The position numbers and the translations under genes were made by a program. A stretch of DNA of 64,000 nt from Rhodoblastus acidophilus (GTDB lineage: Bacteria > Pseudomonadota > Alphaproteobacteria > Rhizobiales > Beijerinckiaceae). The notes beneath the pieces were generated by a model, which saw nothing but the letters and a program-made list of their open reading frames with translations, was not told the DNA's origin and did no database searches. Positions 8,994 through 17,378 of the stretch are shown piece by piece. Position 1 is the first letter of the stretch; each line of letters starts with the position of its first letter. The DNA lies in assembly GCF_009720655.1 (NCBI RefSeq), contig NZ_WNKS01000002.1, forward strand, positions 352,091 to 416,090. The letters are read 5' to 3'.

Positions 8994-9733
8994 TTCGAAA
9001 AATCCTTCAAGATTGCGCGCGCCCGCTCCAGGTCGTGCGGAGCGTCCACGCCTAGCGGAACGGCGTCGACGATTTCCACGTCAATGCGCATGCCCGCCTC
9101 CAACGCCCGCAATTGCTCCAGTTTCTCCCGCTTTTCCAAAGCGGAAGGCGGCAGCGCGACGAATTTTTCCAGCGCGGCGCGTCGATAGGCGTAAAGCCCG
9201 ATGTGATGGAAGAGATCGCCCTCGCCCCAAGGCGCGGTGGCGCGGGTGAAATAGAGCGCGCGCTGGCGCGTCGGACCGAGCGGCGCGCCAACCAGCTTCA
9301 CCACATTGGCGTCGGTCCGCTCCTCCTCGCGAAGAATCCGCGCCGCGAGCGTGGCGATGTCGACCTTCGCATCGGCGAGCGGCGCCAGGGAGGCGCGCAC
9401 GCTCGCCGGATCGATCGTCGGCAGGTCGCCCTGGAGATTGACGATGACGCCGTATTGTCCGTCGGGATCGTAAAGGCGCAGCGCCGCGGCGATCCGGTCG
9501 GAGCCGGAGGGCAGATCCGGATCGGTGACGACGGCCTCGCCGCCGGCGGCGCGCACGACGCGGGCGATCTCCTCGCCGTCGGCCGCCACCAGAACGGGGC
9601 CGATTTCCGCCTCCACCGCGCGGCGAAAGACCTGAACGATCATCGGCGCGCCGCAGATGTCCGCCAGCGGCTTGTCGGGCAATCGGGTCGAGGCGAGCCG
9701 GGCGGGAATGACGATGAGGGCAGGGTGCGGCAT
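8990..9733 (-). CDS. kdsB: 3-deoxy-manno-octulosonate cytidylyltransferase
   Basis: 247 residues. It activates Kdo as CMP-Kdo for lipid A-core assembly in the cytoplasm. The N-terminus [20 protein letters not shown] is the nucleotide-binding signature of CMP-sugar synthetases, followed by QGDLPTIDP and the late [13 protein letters not shown] motif. Length is normal. The kdsB-pheA overlap is known to me from other Rhizobiales. Confidence 0.95.
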   Translation of the reverse strand: MPHPALIVIPARLASTRLPDKPLADICGAPMIVQVFRRAVEAEIGPVLVAADGEEIARVVRAAGGEAVVTDPDLPSGSDRIAAALRLYDPDGQYGVIVNLQGDLPTIDPASVRASLAPLADAKVDIATLAARILREEERTDANVVKLVGAPLGPTRQRALYFTRATAPWGEGDLFHHIGLYAYRRAALEKFVALPPSALEKREKLEQLRALEAGMRIDVEIVDAVPLGVDAPHDLERARAILKDFSK

Positions 9734-9901
9734 GCCCCTCGTTTCAGGGATTTTGGTTCGCTTGTAAAGGCTGGAGCTTGCGGCGATTGCTTACGTAAAG
9801 CATTTGTCGAGCCGCCCGCTTGGCCAGAGCGGCGCTGCCGTGCAAACATGAGAGAGCCTAAAGAAAATGTGGCGCCGAAGGCGCCCGCCCGGGAGGACGA
9901 C

Positions 9902-10423
9902 ATGACTTACAATGATCTGGCAAAAGCCGGATTCGGCTTCGTTTGCGCCCTGTTGCTGGGAGTCGTTCTCAGCTTGATCGGAGATGTGCTGGTTTCGCCG
10001 ATCAGACCCAAGATCGCCGGCTTTTCCTTCCCGGTCCCAGCGACGACGCAAGGGGCCAAGGTCGAGACCGTGGACGATCTGCTCGCCAAGGCCGATCCGG
10101 CGCGCGGCAAGGAACTGGCGCAGGTCTGCGGCGCCTGCCACAGCTTTGAACGCATCGGCGGCGCCAAGTTCGGTCCCAACCTCTATGGCGTCGTCGGACG
10201 TCCCAAGCACGCGTTTCCGGGCTTCGCCTATTCCGGCGGCATGAAGGGCCAGAGCGGCAGCTGGACTTTCGCCGAGATCGACAAATGGATCACCAACCCG
10301 AAGGCTGTCGTTTCCGACACGCGGATGCAATTCCCCGGCGAGCCCGACCCCGCCAAGCGCGCCGACATCATCGCCTATCTGCGCACCCTTTCGGACTCGC
10401 CCGTTCCGCTCGCGAAAAACTGA
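9902..10423 (+). CDS. cycM: Membrane-anchored class I cytochrome c (CycM-like)
   Basis: 173 residues. One uncleaved N-terminal membrane segment (about residues 9-32) anchors a periplasmic heme domain with CGACH (C76, C79, H80) and a probable distal ligand M142 in TRMQFPG. This is the arrangement of CycM/c552, which passes electrons from the bc1 complex to aa3 oxidase in Bradyrhizobium and relatives. The ATG at 9902 is preceded by GGGAGGA. It stands alone on the plus strand, 168 bases from the divergent kdsB. The specific oxidase partner is inference. Confidence 0.88.
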   Translation: MTYNDLAKAGFGFVCALLLGVVLSLIGDVLVSPIRPKIAGFSFPVPATTQGAKVETVDDLLAKADPARGKELAQVCGACHSFERIGGAKFGPNLYGVVGRPKHAFPGFAYSGGMKGQSGSWTFAEIDKWITNPKAVVSDTRMQFPGEPDPAKRADIIAYLRTLSDSPVPLAKN

Positions 10424-10432
10424 TCGGCGGTT

Positions 10433-11443
10433 TCAGCTGATGGCCGCCTGAAGATCGAGCGTCGGCCTGACGCCGATATCGTCGAAATGCGCGGTGATGA
10501 ATCTTTTCGCCGCGTTGGCGCCGATTTCCCGCAATTCCAGAAAAAAATCGTAGTCCGCCTTCATCTTGCTGGCGGCGCCGAAACGGTTGAGCGCGTCCTG
10601 CGCCTCGATGAGGTGGACGCGGATCTCCTTGTAATGCGTTCCGTCCAGCCGCCCCTGGGCGATCAGGCGACGGACGAAATCAATGGCGCGAAATTCCTGC
10701 AGCAGCGGCGCGTTGAAAGTGATCTCGTCGACGCGGCTCATGATTTCGATGGCGGTGTCGGGCGTGCCCTGGCGCACGACGGGACTGATCTGCACGAGGA
10801 CGATATCGGCGCAATCGGTTTCCGTGAAAAACGGGAACAGGACGGGATTGCCCATATAGCCGCCGTCCCAATACGGCTCTCCCTCAATTTCGACCGCCTG
10901 GAACACCGTCGGCAGGCAGGCCGAGGCCATCACCATGTCGAGCGTCAGCTCCTCGCGATGAAACACGCGCACCTTGCCGGTTTCGACCGCAGTGGCGGCG
11001 ATGAACAGCTTTGGGCCGGCGCTGGCGCGCAAGGCCTCGAAATTCACCGCGCGCTTGAGGATGTCGCGCAGCGGGTTGATGTCCATCGGGTTGAGTTGGG
11101 CCGGCGCGAACAGGCTCGCGGCCTCTTGCAACATCATGGCGGCGGGCGTCGACGACCAAAAGGCCATCATGCCGTCGAACACCATCCGCCCGGGTTCGGG
11201 CAGCGCGCCGTCGAGGCTCGCCCCCTTCCAGAACGCGGCCATTTGCCGTTGCGCGCCCTCGGCGCCGCCCTTTCGCAAGCCTTCCGCGAAATTGACGGCG
11301 TTCATCGCGCCGGCGCTGGTTCCGCTGACGCCACGGACGTCGAAGCGCCCGTCCTCGAGCAGCGCGTCGAGCACGCCCCAAGTGAAGGCGCCATGGGCGC
11401 CTCCGCCTTGCAGCGCCAGGTTGATGGTTTTTCGAACCGTCAA
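10433..11443 (-). CDS. Patatin-like phospholipase/esterase
   Basis: 336 residues. Patatin fold with the oxyanion glycine loop QGGGAHGAF (residues 12-20), nucleophile S43 in GTSAG and the dyad Asp in WDGGYMGNP. The start appears to be TTG at 11443, overlapping the bdhA stop as TTGA; no ATG or GTG occurs before the conserved glycine loop. It directly follows a 3-hydroxybutyrate dehydrogenase on the same strand. I recall this pairing from other alphaproteobacteria and read it as turnover of polyhydroxybutyrate or its oligomers. A true phospholipid substrate is not excluded. Confidence 0.87.
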   Translation of the reverse strand: MTVRKTINLALQGGGAHGAFTWGVLDALLEDGRFDVRGVSGTSAGAMNAVNFAEGLRKGGAEGAQRQMAAFWKGASLDGALPEPGRMVFDGMMAFWSSTPAAMMLQEAASLFAPAQLNPMDINPLRDILKRAVNFEALRASAGPKLFIAATAVETGKVRVFHREELTLDMVMASACLPTVFQAVEIEGEPYWDGGYMGNPVLFPFFTETDCADIVLVQISPVVRQGTPDTAIEIMSRVDEITFNAPLLQEFRAIDFVRRLIAQGRLDGTHYKEIRVHLIEAQDALNRFGAASKMKADYDFFLELREIGANAAKRFITAHFDDIGVRPTLDLQAAIS

Positions 11444-12225
11444 GCGGCGGTCCACCCGCCATCCATGGAAATGTTCGCGCCGGTGATTTGCGAGGCGGCG
11501 TCCGTGGCGAGGAAAACCGCGAGCGCGGCCACCTGATCGACCGTGACGAATTGCTTGGTCGGCTGCGCCGACAGCAGCACGGTGTTGATCACCTCTTCCT
11601 TGCTGAGGTTGCGCGCCTTCATCGTGTCGGGAATCTGTTTTTCGACCAGCGGCGTCCAGACGTAGCCGGGGGAGATGCAGTTGACCGTCACGCCGAAGGT
11701 GGCGAGCTCCAGCGCCACGGTTTTCGTCAGGCCGGCGATCCCGTGTTTCGCCGAGACATAGGCGGACTTGAACGGCGAGGCCACCAGCGAATGGGCGGAA
11801 GCCGTGTTGATGATGCGCCCCCATTTGCGCGCCTTCATACCGGGCGCGGCGGCGTGGATGGTGTGGAAGGCGGAGGACAGGTTGATGGCGATGATCTGGT
11901 CCCATTTTTCCGTGGGAAAATCTTCGACCGGCGACACGAATTGAATGCCGGCGTTGTTGACGAGAATGTCGACGGCTCCAAAAACCTTTTCCGCGTTCTG
12001 GATCATGGCGGCGATCTCCGCCGGCTTCGACATGTCGGCGCCGTCATAGGCCGCCTTGACGCCGAATTCCTTCTCGATGCCGGCCCGCTCGGCCTCGATC
12101 GCGGCGGCATCGCCGAAACCGTTTATCATGACGTTGCAGCCTTCCCGAGCGAAGGCGCGGGCGATGGCGAGGCCAATGCCCGAAGTGGAGCCGGTAACGA
12201 CGGCGGTCTTGCCTGCGAACGACAT
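11440..12225 (-). CDS. bdhA: D-beta-hydroxybutyrate dehydrogenase (SDR family)
   Basis: 261 residues. Short-chain dehydrogenase oxidising 3-hydroxybutyrate to acetoacetate with NAD. It has the cofactor motif TGSTSGIG near the N-terminus, NNAG, catalytic SAYVSAKHG and the HBDH-type end QITGANISMDGGWTA. It is first in a two-gene unit with the patatin-like gene, translationally coupled by overlapping stop and start codons. The unit fits polyhydroxybutyrate mobilisation. Confidence 0.93.
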   Translation of the reverse strand: MSFAGKTAVVTGSTSGIGLAIARAFAREGCNVMINGFGDAAAIEAERAGIEKEFGVKAAYDGADMSKPAEIAAMIQNAEKVFGAVDILVNNAGIQFVSPVEDFPTEKWDQIIAINLSSAFHTIHAAAPGMKARKWGRIINTASAHSLVASPFKSAYVSAKHGIAGLTKTVALELATFGVTVNCISPGYVWTPLVEKQIPDTMKARNLSKEEVINTVLLSAQPTKQFVTVDQVAALAVFLATDAASQITGANISMDGGWTAA

Positions 12226-12260
12226 GAGACTCTCCCTGATCCCAAAAAATTCACGCGCTC

Positions 12261-12289
12261 AATATAGATTGTGCGCCGCACATTTGGAC
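12261..12289 (-). promoter_or_regulatory. Candidate bdhA promoter with palindromic operator
   Basis: On the minus strand a TATATT -10 hexamer (12266-12261) lies 36 bases upstream of the bdhA start. Just upstream, in the expected spacer, is the palindrome TGTGCGCCGCACA (12270-12282), with 6-base arms around one base. The -35 (about 12284-12289) is poor, which would suit an activated or repressed promoter. The binding protein is unknown. Confidence 0.35.
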
Positions 12290-12428
12290 CCCTGCCCTTG
12301 GACTAAGCCGCCGATGCGCGGCTTGCATGCGACCGCGCGAGCCTTCAAGGCGCTTGCGCCTTCTATTCCCTTGATTGACCAACGTCTGTTATAGAGAGGC
12401 CAATTTTCGCCCACAGGACGTCGCCGCA

Positions 12429-13727
12429 ATGACCGACCAAAACTTCCCGCCGCTTTGCGAAACCGAAATCGCCGCCGAACCGCTGCCCCGGCGCAAAAGT
12501 GTGGGCGTGCGCGTCGGCGAGGGCGCCGGCGCGGTCAGTGTCGGCGCCGGCGCGCCCATCGTCGTGCAGAGCATGACCAACACCGACACGGCGGACGTGG
12601 ACTCGACCGTGCAGCAGGTCGCGGCCTTGGCCCAGGCCGGCTCCGAACTGGTGCGCATCACCGTGGACCGCGAGGAGGCGGCGGCCGCGGTGCCGCACAT
12701 CCGCGAAAAGCTGGAAAAGCTGGGCGTCAATGTCCCGCTGGTCGGCGATTTCCATTACATCGGCCACAAGCTGCTCACCGAATATCCCGCCTGCGCGGAA
12801 GCCTTGGCGAAGTACCGAATCAACCCCGGCAATGTCGGTTTCAAGGAAAAGAAGGACACGCAGTTCGCTTCCATCGTCGAACTGGCGATCAAGCACGACA
12901 AGGCGGTGCGCATCGGCGCCAACTGGGGTTCGCTCGATCAGGAGATGCTCACCGAACTGATGGACGAGAATTCCAGGGCGGCGAAGCCGGTGGACGCCCG
13001 CGCGGTGATGCGCGAGGCCATGACCCGCTCGGCGCTGCTGTCGGCCGCGCGCGCGGAAGACATCGGCCTGAAGCGCGACCGCATCATTCTCTCCGCCAAA
13101 GTCTCGAACGTGCAGGACCTAGTTTCAGTTTATCGCATGGTGGCGGCGCGCTCGAACTACGCGCTGCATCTCGGGCTGACGGAAGCCGGCATGGGCTCGA
13201 AGGGCATCGTCGCCTCCTCCGCCGCGCTCGGCATCCTGTTGCAGGAAGGGATTGGCGACACGATCCGCGTCTCACTCACCCCGCAGCCCGGAGGCGACCG
13301 CACGCTGGAGGTGCAGGTGGCGCAGGAAATCCTGCAGACCATGGGTTTTCGAACCTTCGTCCCGCTGGTCGCGGCCTGCCCGGGATGCGGGCGCACCACC
13401 AGCACCGTGTTCCAGGAGCTGGCGCGCGACATCCAGGCGATGATTCGCGAGCGCATGCCGCAGTGGCGCAAAGTCTATCCGGGCGTGGAGACGCTGAACG
13501 TCGCGGTGATGGGCTGCATCGTCAACGGCCCCGGCGAATCCAAGCACGCCGACATCGGCATTTCCCTCCCCGGCACCGGCGAAAGCCCGGCGGCGCCGAT
13601 CTTCATCGACGGCAAGAAGGTCAAGACGCTGCGGGGCGAAGGCATTGCGCGGGAGTTCGAGAAGATCGTGACGGATTACGTCGCGCAGCGTTTCGGCGGC
13701 AAGACGGCGGACACGGCGGCGGAGTGA
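12429..13727 (+). CDS. ispG: (E)-4-hydroxy-3-methylbut-2-enyl-diphosphate synthase
   Basis: 432 residues. Penultimate enzyme of the MEP isoprenoid pathway, a [4Fe-4S] reductive enzyme. Cluster cysteines are seen in CPGCGRTT and [11 protein letters not shown]; the N-terminal TIM barrel begins with [17 protein letters not shown] at 12429 is preferred because homologous sequence begins shortly after it; an in-frame TTG at 12375 would add 18 residues. It is followed by a palindromic element and supplies precursors that ispA (20.5 kb) would use. Confidence 0.96.
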   Translation: MTDQNFPPLCETEIAAEPLPRRKSVGVRVGEGAGAVSVGAGAPIVVQSMTNTDTADVDSTVQQVAALAQAGSELVRITVDREEAAAAVPHIREKLEKLGVNVPLVGDFHYIGHKLLTEYPACAEALAKYRINPGNVGFKEKKDTQFASIVELAIKHDKAVRIGANWGSLDQEMLTELMDENSRAAKPVDARAVMREAMTRSALLSAARAEDIGLKRDRIILSAKVSNVQDLVSVYRMVAARSNYALHLGLTEAGMGSKGIVASSAALGILLQEGIGDTIRVSLTPQPGGDRTLEVQVAQEILQTMGFRTFVPLVAACPGCGRTTSTVFQELARDIQAMIRERMPQWRKVYPGVETLNVAVMGCIVNGPGESKHADIGISLPGTGESPAAPIFIDGKKVKTLRGEGIAREFEKIVTDYVAQRFGGKTADTAAE

Positions 13728-13765
13728 ACCGCGGCCGCCCTCGAATTTTCCGGACGAACGGAACA

Positions 13766-13794
13766 GGATTTCCGAACGGATCGTTCGGAAATCC
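13766..13794. repeat. Intergenic palindromic element, copy 2
   Basis: Perfect inverted repeat with 12-base arms GGATTTCCGAAC and GTTCGGAAATCC around GGATC. The inner 11 bases of each arm are identical to the element at 5316-5346, while the loop and outer bases differ. It again lies in a convergent junction (ispG and the small gene at 13797). It may help end transcription from both sides, but no U-tract is present. Confidence 0.8.
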
Positions 13795-13796
13795 TT

Positions 13797-14030
13797 TCAC
13801 TCCAACCCTTTCTGAACATCTTGCACCCACGCGGGCCGTCCGGCTTGGCGCTCGCGCCATGACCTTACGGCGAAGATCAGCTCATTGGCGGCTTGCTCCA
13901 TATGCAGGAGGGCCGCCTGTTCATCGACCAAACCATTCGTCCGGAGCTCTGCAGCGGCAAAGTGCAGATCGATCTGGGCGCATTCAATCGCTTCCTTGAG
14001 GTCGTTGGTCACAGTGTGCACCTGCATCAT
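13797..14030 (-). CDS. Hypothetical protein downstream of luxI
   Basis: 77 residues, no recognised family. The sequence is mostly helical, acidic and without membrane segments or cysteines apart from one (IECAQIDLHFAAAELRTNG...LLHMEQAANELIFAVRSW). Two consecutive ATGs start it and the ribosome site is weak. It lies 59 bases after luxI on the same strand and ends three bases from a palindromic element, so it is probably the last gene of the luxI transcript. Its position suggests a role in the quorum-sensing circuit or output, but that is inference. Confidence 0.62.
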   Translation of the reverse strand: MMQVHTVTNDLKEAIECAQIDLHFAAAELRTNGLVDEQAALLHMEQAANELIFAVRSWRERQAGRPAWVQDVQKGLE

Positions 14031-14089
14031 TCAAGCTGTGAGCGTTCGCCGCGCCGCGCAGAATGCTGCGGCGCAACGGTCGCTGTCGA

Positions 14090-14725
14090 TCAGGCCACCA
14101 GCATCAAGGCCGAATGGTCCGGCAAAATGGCCGACTGGGTTCCGCTCACGACGCGGAGCCTTTGCTCGAGTTCATCGCCGATTTCATAGATGACGGCGTA
14201 GGTGAGAACGCCGCCAATAATCTTCGGCTCTCCCAGCGGCTCGCCGGCGCAATTCGCCATCTTCAGCATCCGATGCATGACCGCGTCGTAAACGGTCACG
14301 ATATGCGTCAGACCCACCTCCCTGCCGATCTCGTTCATCGCCAGGCCGAGTTCCGCGGTCGCTTGGCCCATGCGCGCGAAATCCCGTCGACGGTCGCCTG
14401 TCGTCGGAATGGTGAAGCGGCTCGATTCCCAGATCAGGGGGCTCTCAATGCGTTTGCCGTCGGGGAGCAGTTCGGGGAACGTGTCGTTGAGCATGTTCAA
14501 TCCCGTCGTCGGCAGGAGACGCAGGGCGCCGCGGATGTTGTTTTCTTCATCCACCGACAACACGTAAAGCGGATGCAAAGCATCATAATGATCGATCTCC
14601 CAGTCTCCGGAGACGTTTACCTTCCATCCAAGCTGGTCATGAAATATCTCTTTCCGCAACTTGTGCATTTGATCGATGAGATTTGGATGCTTTGATTTGT
14701 TTTCTCCGCTAATCAACACAATCAT
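14090..14725 (-). CDS. luxI: Acyl-homoserine-lactone synthase, LuxI family
   Basis: 211 residues from the ATG at 14725, which has GGAGGT upstream. It makes an N-acyl-homoserine lactone from S-adenosylmethionine and an acyl donor. The invariant family residues are in place: R24, F28, W34 (LRKEIFHDQLGW), D45 and D48, R69 (GALRLLPTTG), and E100 and R103 (IWESSRF). The LRLLPTTG...DTFPELLPD style is closer to CinI-type synthases than to BjaI/RpaI types, judging from memory, so the acyl chain is not assigned. The paired luxR lies upstream. Confidence 0.93.
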   Translation of the reverse strand: MIVLISGENKSKHPNLIDQMHKLRKEIFHDQLGWKVNVSGDWEIDHYDALHPLYVLSVDEENNIRGALRLLPTTGLNMLNDTFPELLPDGKRIESPLIWESSRFTIPTTGDRRRDFARMGQATAELGLAMNEIGREVGLTHIVTVYDAVMHRMLKMANCAGEPLGEPKIIGGVLTYAVIYEIGDELEQRLRVVSGTQSAILPDHSALMLVA

Positions 14726-14757
14726 GGCGACCTCCACGTTCAAGATTACGTTGCCAT

Positions 14758-14804
14758 ATTTAAGCAGGCGACGAAAATATTTGCACCTGTTATAAATATC
14801 AGGT
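14758..14804 (-). promoter_or_regulatory. lux box and luxI promoter
   Basis: ACCTGTTATAAATATCAGGT (14785-14804) has the ACCTG-N10-CAGGT arrangement of the classical Vibrio lux box. Reading toward luxI, a TTAAAT -10-like hexamer (14763-14758) follows, placing the box at about -44 from the inferred start, where LuxR proteins overlap the -35 and recruit polymerase. The box centre is about 70 bases upstream of the luxI ATG. This predicts positive autoregulation of luxI by the adjacent LuxR. Confidence 0.75.
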
Positions 14805-14865
14805 CGCTCCACCGCGCGGTTGCGCGTCGCGATCGCCGCGACGAAACGCGCCGTGCGACGACGCT

Positions 14866-14885
14866 CGAGCTTGCGCGCAAGCTCG
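14866..14885. repeat. 20-base perfect palindrome between luxR and luxI
   Basis: CGAGCTTGCGCGCAAGCTCG is its own reverse complement. It lies about 130 bases downstream of the luxR stop and 140 bases upstream of luxI. It could be an operator or part of an attenuating hairpin; no T-run follows on the minus strand. Confidence 0.6.
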
Positions 14886-14952
14886 GTCCGCGCGGAAGCC
14901 TGGAACGGTTCCGAACGAAGTGTTGGCGGGTTTTTTCAGAAATGGCGCTTAG

Positions 14953-15011
14953 CGCATTTTCGAGCGAAGTGGATGCCGGTTCGCGTGAGGAAAATGCGTC
15001 AAAACAAGAAT
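14953..15011. repeat. Probable dispersed intergenic repeat
   Basis: The segment has outer arms CGCATTTTC (14953-14961) and GAAAATGCG (14990-14998), with inner GCGAA/TTCGC, forming a long imperfect hairpin. The core, AGCGAAGTGGATGCCGGTTC, followed by a GTCAAAACAA tail, is a sequence I remember as scattered through intergenic regions of many Rhizobiales genomes. Only one copy is in this window, so its repeat status rests on recollection. It abuts the luxR stop codon. Confidence 0.5.
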
Positions 15012-15767
15012 CTAGCGCTTGATCAGGCTCGGAGGCTCAACGGCCAGATTGATCAGGCCGAGCGTCAGGGCCTTGGCCACCGCCTGGATGACATTGGCGG
15101 CGCCCAGACGACCACGCGCCGATTCTATGTGAAACCGGACCGTGCTTTTCGAAATGCCCAAGATGTCGGCGACGTCCTGGTCCGATTTTCCGAGGGCCTT
15201 GAACCTCAGGCAGGACGCCTCCCTGTGGCTCAAGGAGATGTTATGTTCCGGAGTCAGGACATCGTCGATGACAGAAGAGTGAAACTGCCACGACAGCAGC
15301 ATGAGTTCGCGCATCATCGCGCGCTTCTCCGCCTTCCAGTCGTGCTCACTCATGTCCGAAGTCACCGTGAACAAGGCAAACTCTGAATTGCGGCCACGTA
15401 TGGGAATCGACAGCCCTCGCGCTCCCACATCCAATTCCTGCGCTTCGCCGAAAAACTGCCTCACCACCGGATTGGAGCGATCGATATCATCCCAGTCGAT
15501 CGGCAGAATGCCGGAAAGGCCAGCCCTGAGGATCGGATCGACATCCGCATAGTTCTTTTGCGCGTAACGTTTCTTCCAATCGTCCAGATAGGTCATGGCC
15601 ATCAGAGGACGGTCGTTGGTGAGGGCGGTGGGAAGATTGAGGACCAGATAAGCGACGTGCTTGATTCCATGCGACGTTAGGCTGGCTGCGATGCCCTCTA
15701 TCGAGTTCGGCAACCTATGCGCCAGCTCCAGTCCGCCCAGGACATCAAAGACACTCTCCTCCGACAC
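15012..15767 (-). CDS. luxR: LuxR-family quorum-sensing regulator
   Basis: 251 residues. The N-terminal autoinducer-binding domain includes YADVDPILR and a conserved Trp-Asp region (ILPIDWDDI); the C-terminal LuxR helix-turn-helix is LSHREASCLRFKALGKSDQD...STVRFHIESA (about residues 170-225). It precedes luxI on the same strand with a lux box between them, so this is a cognate pair and not a solo. The final residues (SLIKR) and the stop lie at the edge of the repeat-like element at 14953-15011. Confidence 0.92.
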   Translation of the reverse strand: MSEESVFDVLGGLELAHRLPNSIEGIAASLTSHGIKHVAYLVLNLPTALTNDRPLMAMTYLDDWKKRYAQKNYADVDPILRAGLSGILPIDWDDIDRSNPVVRQFFGEAQELDVGARGLSIPIRGRNSEFALFTVTSDMSEHDWKAEKRAMMRELMLLSWQFHSSVIDDVLTPEHNISLSHREASCLRFKALGKSDQDVADILGISKSTVRFHIESARGRLGAANVIQAVAKALTLGLINLAVEPPSLIKR

Positions 15768-16083
15768 GCCGCTCTCCCGTCACGCTCTCGCCTCCAAATA
15801 AAACGATATCAAAAGCTTTGCTCGCAACTTCGGGGCAGCTCGCGCCGCGCTGACGCCACGGCCTGCATTCAAGCAAGAATGCGCAACTCTTTTACAACCC
15901 CCAACGAATTCATGAATATTGCACAGGCAAGCATTCAAATCAAAATACTTGATGCATGCCTGCGTTGTCGTTGGCGCCTGTCGGGACCACTTTTTCAAAC
16001 TGCGGCGGCGATCGTTCCCATCTTTGCAACGATTCCAGTGGCATCCTATCGTTCTTTTCTCATGAAAGAATTCCGTGGGGTCA
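15768..16083. other. Intergenic region between divergent luxR and MFS genes
   Basis: 316 bases with no convincing gene. AT-richness rises relative to neighbours. A 6-base-arm inverted repeat GCATTC-N6-GAATGC lies at 15865-15882. Promoters for luxR and the transporter must lie here but I cannot place either with confidence, and I see no second lux box. Confidence 0.5.
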
Positions 16084-17316
16084 ATGGGTTTCAGCGTCCT
16101 CGACAACTCCGATCGTTCCGCCGACTCCAAGGTCGTGCTCTGCCTGTGCGCGGCGGAGGTCTTGACCATGGTCGGCGTGTTCGCCTTTCCCGCCCTGCTG
16201 ACGGATTTTACCGCCGAGTGGCGGTTGACCAATACGCAAGCCGGCTGGATTTCCGGCGCCATCTTCGCCGGCTATGCGCTGGCCGTGACTGTGCTCACAA
16301 GTCTGACCGACCGGATCGACGCCAAGCGCGTCTATCTGTTCGGCGCGACCTGCGCCGCCGTGTCGATGCTCGGCTTCGCGCTCACGGCCGAAGGGTTCTG
16401 GAGCGCCTTGTTATGGCGGCTGCTCAGTGGCGTCGGCCTGGCGGGCACATACATGCCCGGACTCAAGGCGCTGGTGGATCGGATCTCGCCGGCGCGGCAA
16501 CCGCGCTGGATCAGCTACTACACCGCAAGTTTTTCGCTGGGCACATCCGGCTCCTTTCTGGCGACGGGCGCCATGGCCGAGGTTTTTGGCTGGCGCGCGG
16601 CTTTTTTCGCGGCCGCCCTCGCGGCCGGCGCCGCCGTCGCCCTCGTCGCCTTGCTCCTGCCGGCGGTCCGCAAGGCGCCACAGGCCAGAGCCGAAACATT
16701 CGACATCTCCGCCGTGCTCGGCAACCGGGCGGCCATGGGCTATGTGCTCGGCTATGCGGCGCATGTCTGGGAATTGTTCGGCGCGCGCTCGTGGATGGTG
16801 GCCTTTCTCGGCTTCGTCCTGCTGCAACATCCCGAGGCCGCCGGCCCCGCGCCGACCACCGTCGCGACGCTCGGCACGCTGATCGCCATGGCCTCGAGCG
16901 TCTGGGGCGCCGATCTGGCGGTGCGTTTCGAGCGCCGCCGGCTCTGCGCCTTCGCCATGCTGGCGTCCGGCGCGCTCGCGGCGGTGATCGGTTTCTGCGC
17001 CGGCCTGCCCTATCCCGCCGTCGCCGCGCTGATGCTGGCCTACAATTTCTTCATTCAACTGGATTCGGCCGCCCTGACCACCGGCGCGGTGCTCGCCGCC
17101 CACCCGCAGCGGCGCGGCGCGACAATGGCGGTGCATTCGCTGCTGGGCTTCAGCGCCGGTTTTTGTGGTCCCATCGCGTTCGGCGGCATCCTCGACGCGG
17201 CGGGCGGCGCCAGCAGCGGCTTCGCCTGGGGACTGGCCTTCGCCTCCTTGGGCGCCGTGGTCGCGCTGGGCCCCCTGGCTTTGCGCTTTTCACGTGACCC
17301 AACGTCTTCAATTTGA
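16084..17316 (+). CDS. Major facilitator superfamily transporter
   Basis: 410 residues from the ATG at 16084 (GTG at 16075 is an alternative). Twelve hydrophobic segments are apparent, with the motif-A-like loop TSLTDRIDAKRVYLFG between helices 2 and 3 and a longer central loop near residues 185-205 (RKAPQARAETFD). The overall style resembles the CynX/NimT or sugar-phosphate antiporter branches, but the substrate cannot be inferred. It is divergent from luxR and alone on its strand before a membrane protein gene. Confidence 0.85.
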   Translation: MGFSVLDNSDRSADSKVVLCLCAAEVLTMVGVFAFPALLTDFTAEWRLTNTQAGWISGAIFAGYALAVTVLTSLTDRIDAKRVYLFGATCAAVSMLGFALTAEGFWSALLWRLLSGVGLAGTYMPGLKALVDRISPARQPRWISYYTASFSLGTSGSFLATGAMAEVFGWRAAFFAAALAAGAAVALVALLLPAVRKAPQARAETFDISAVLGNRAAMGYVLGYAAHVWELFGARSWMVAFLGFVLLQHPEAAGPAPTTVATLGTLIAMASSVWGADLAVRFERRRLCAFAMLASGALAAVIGFCAGLPYPAVAALMLAYNFFIQLDSAALTTGAVLAAHPQRRGATMAVHSLLGFSAGFCGPIAFGGILDAAGGASSGFAWGLAFASLGAVVALGPLALRFSRDPTSSI

Positions 17317-17378
17317 GCCTTTCTTAAGCATAATCGCCGACAATCCCGCGCTCCGCCCAATAACCGGGATGAACGCTC

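Noticed and set aside
11444..11905. N-terminal extension of the patatin frame to 490 residues
   Set aside because: The added part is a frame-shifted shadow of bdhA, full of Arg and His, and the patatin domain begins exactly at the TTG.
12371..12395. Apparent promoter TTGATT/TTGACC with TATAGA before ispG
   Set aside because: Spacings are 13 and 9 bases, too short for sigma-70. ispG must have a promoter here, but I cannot place it.
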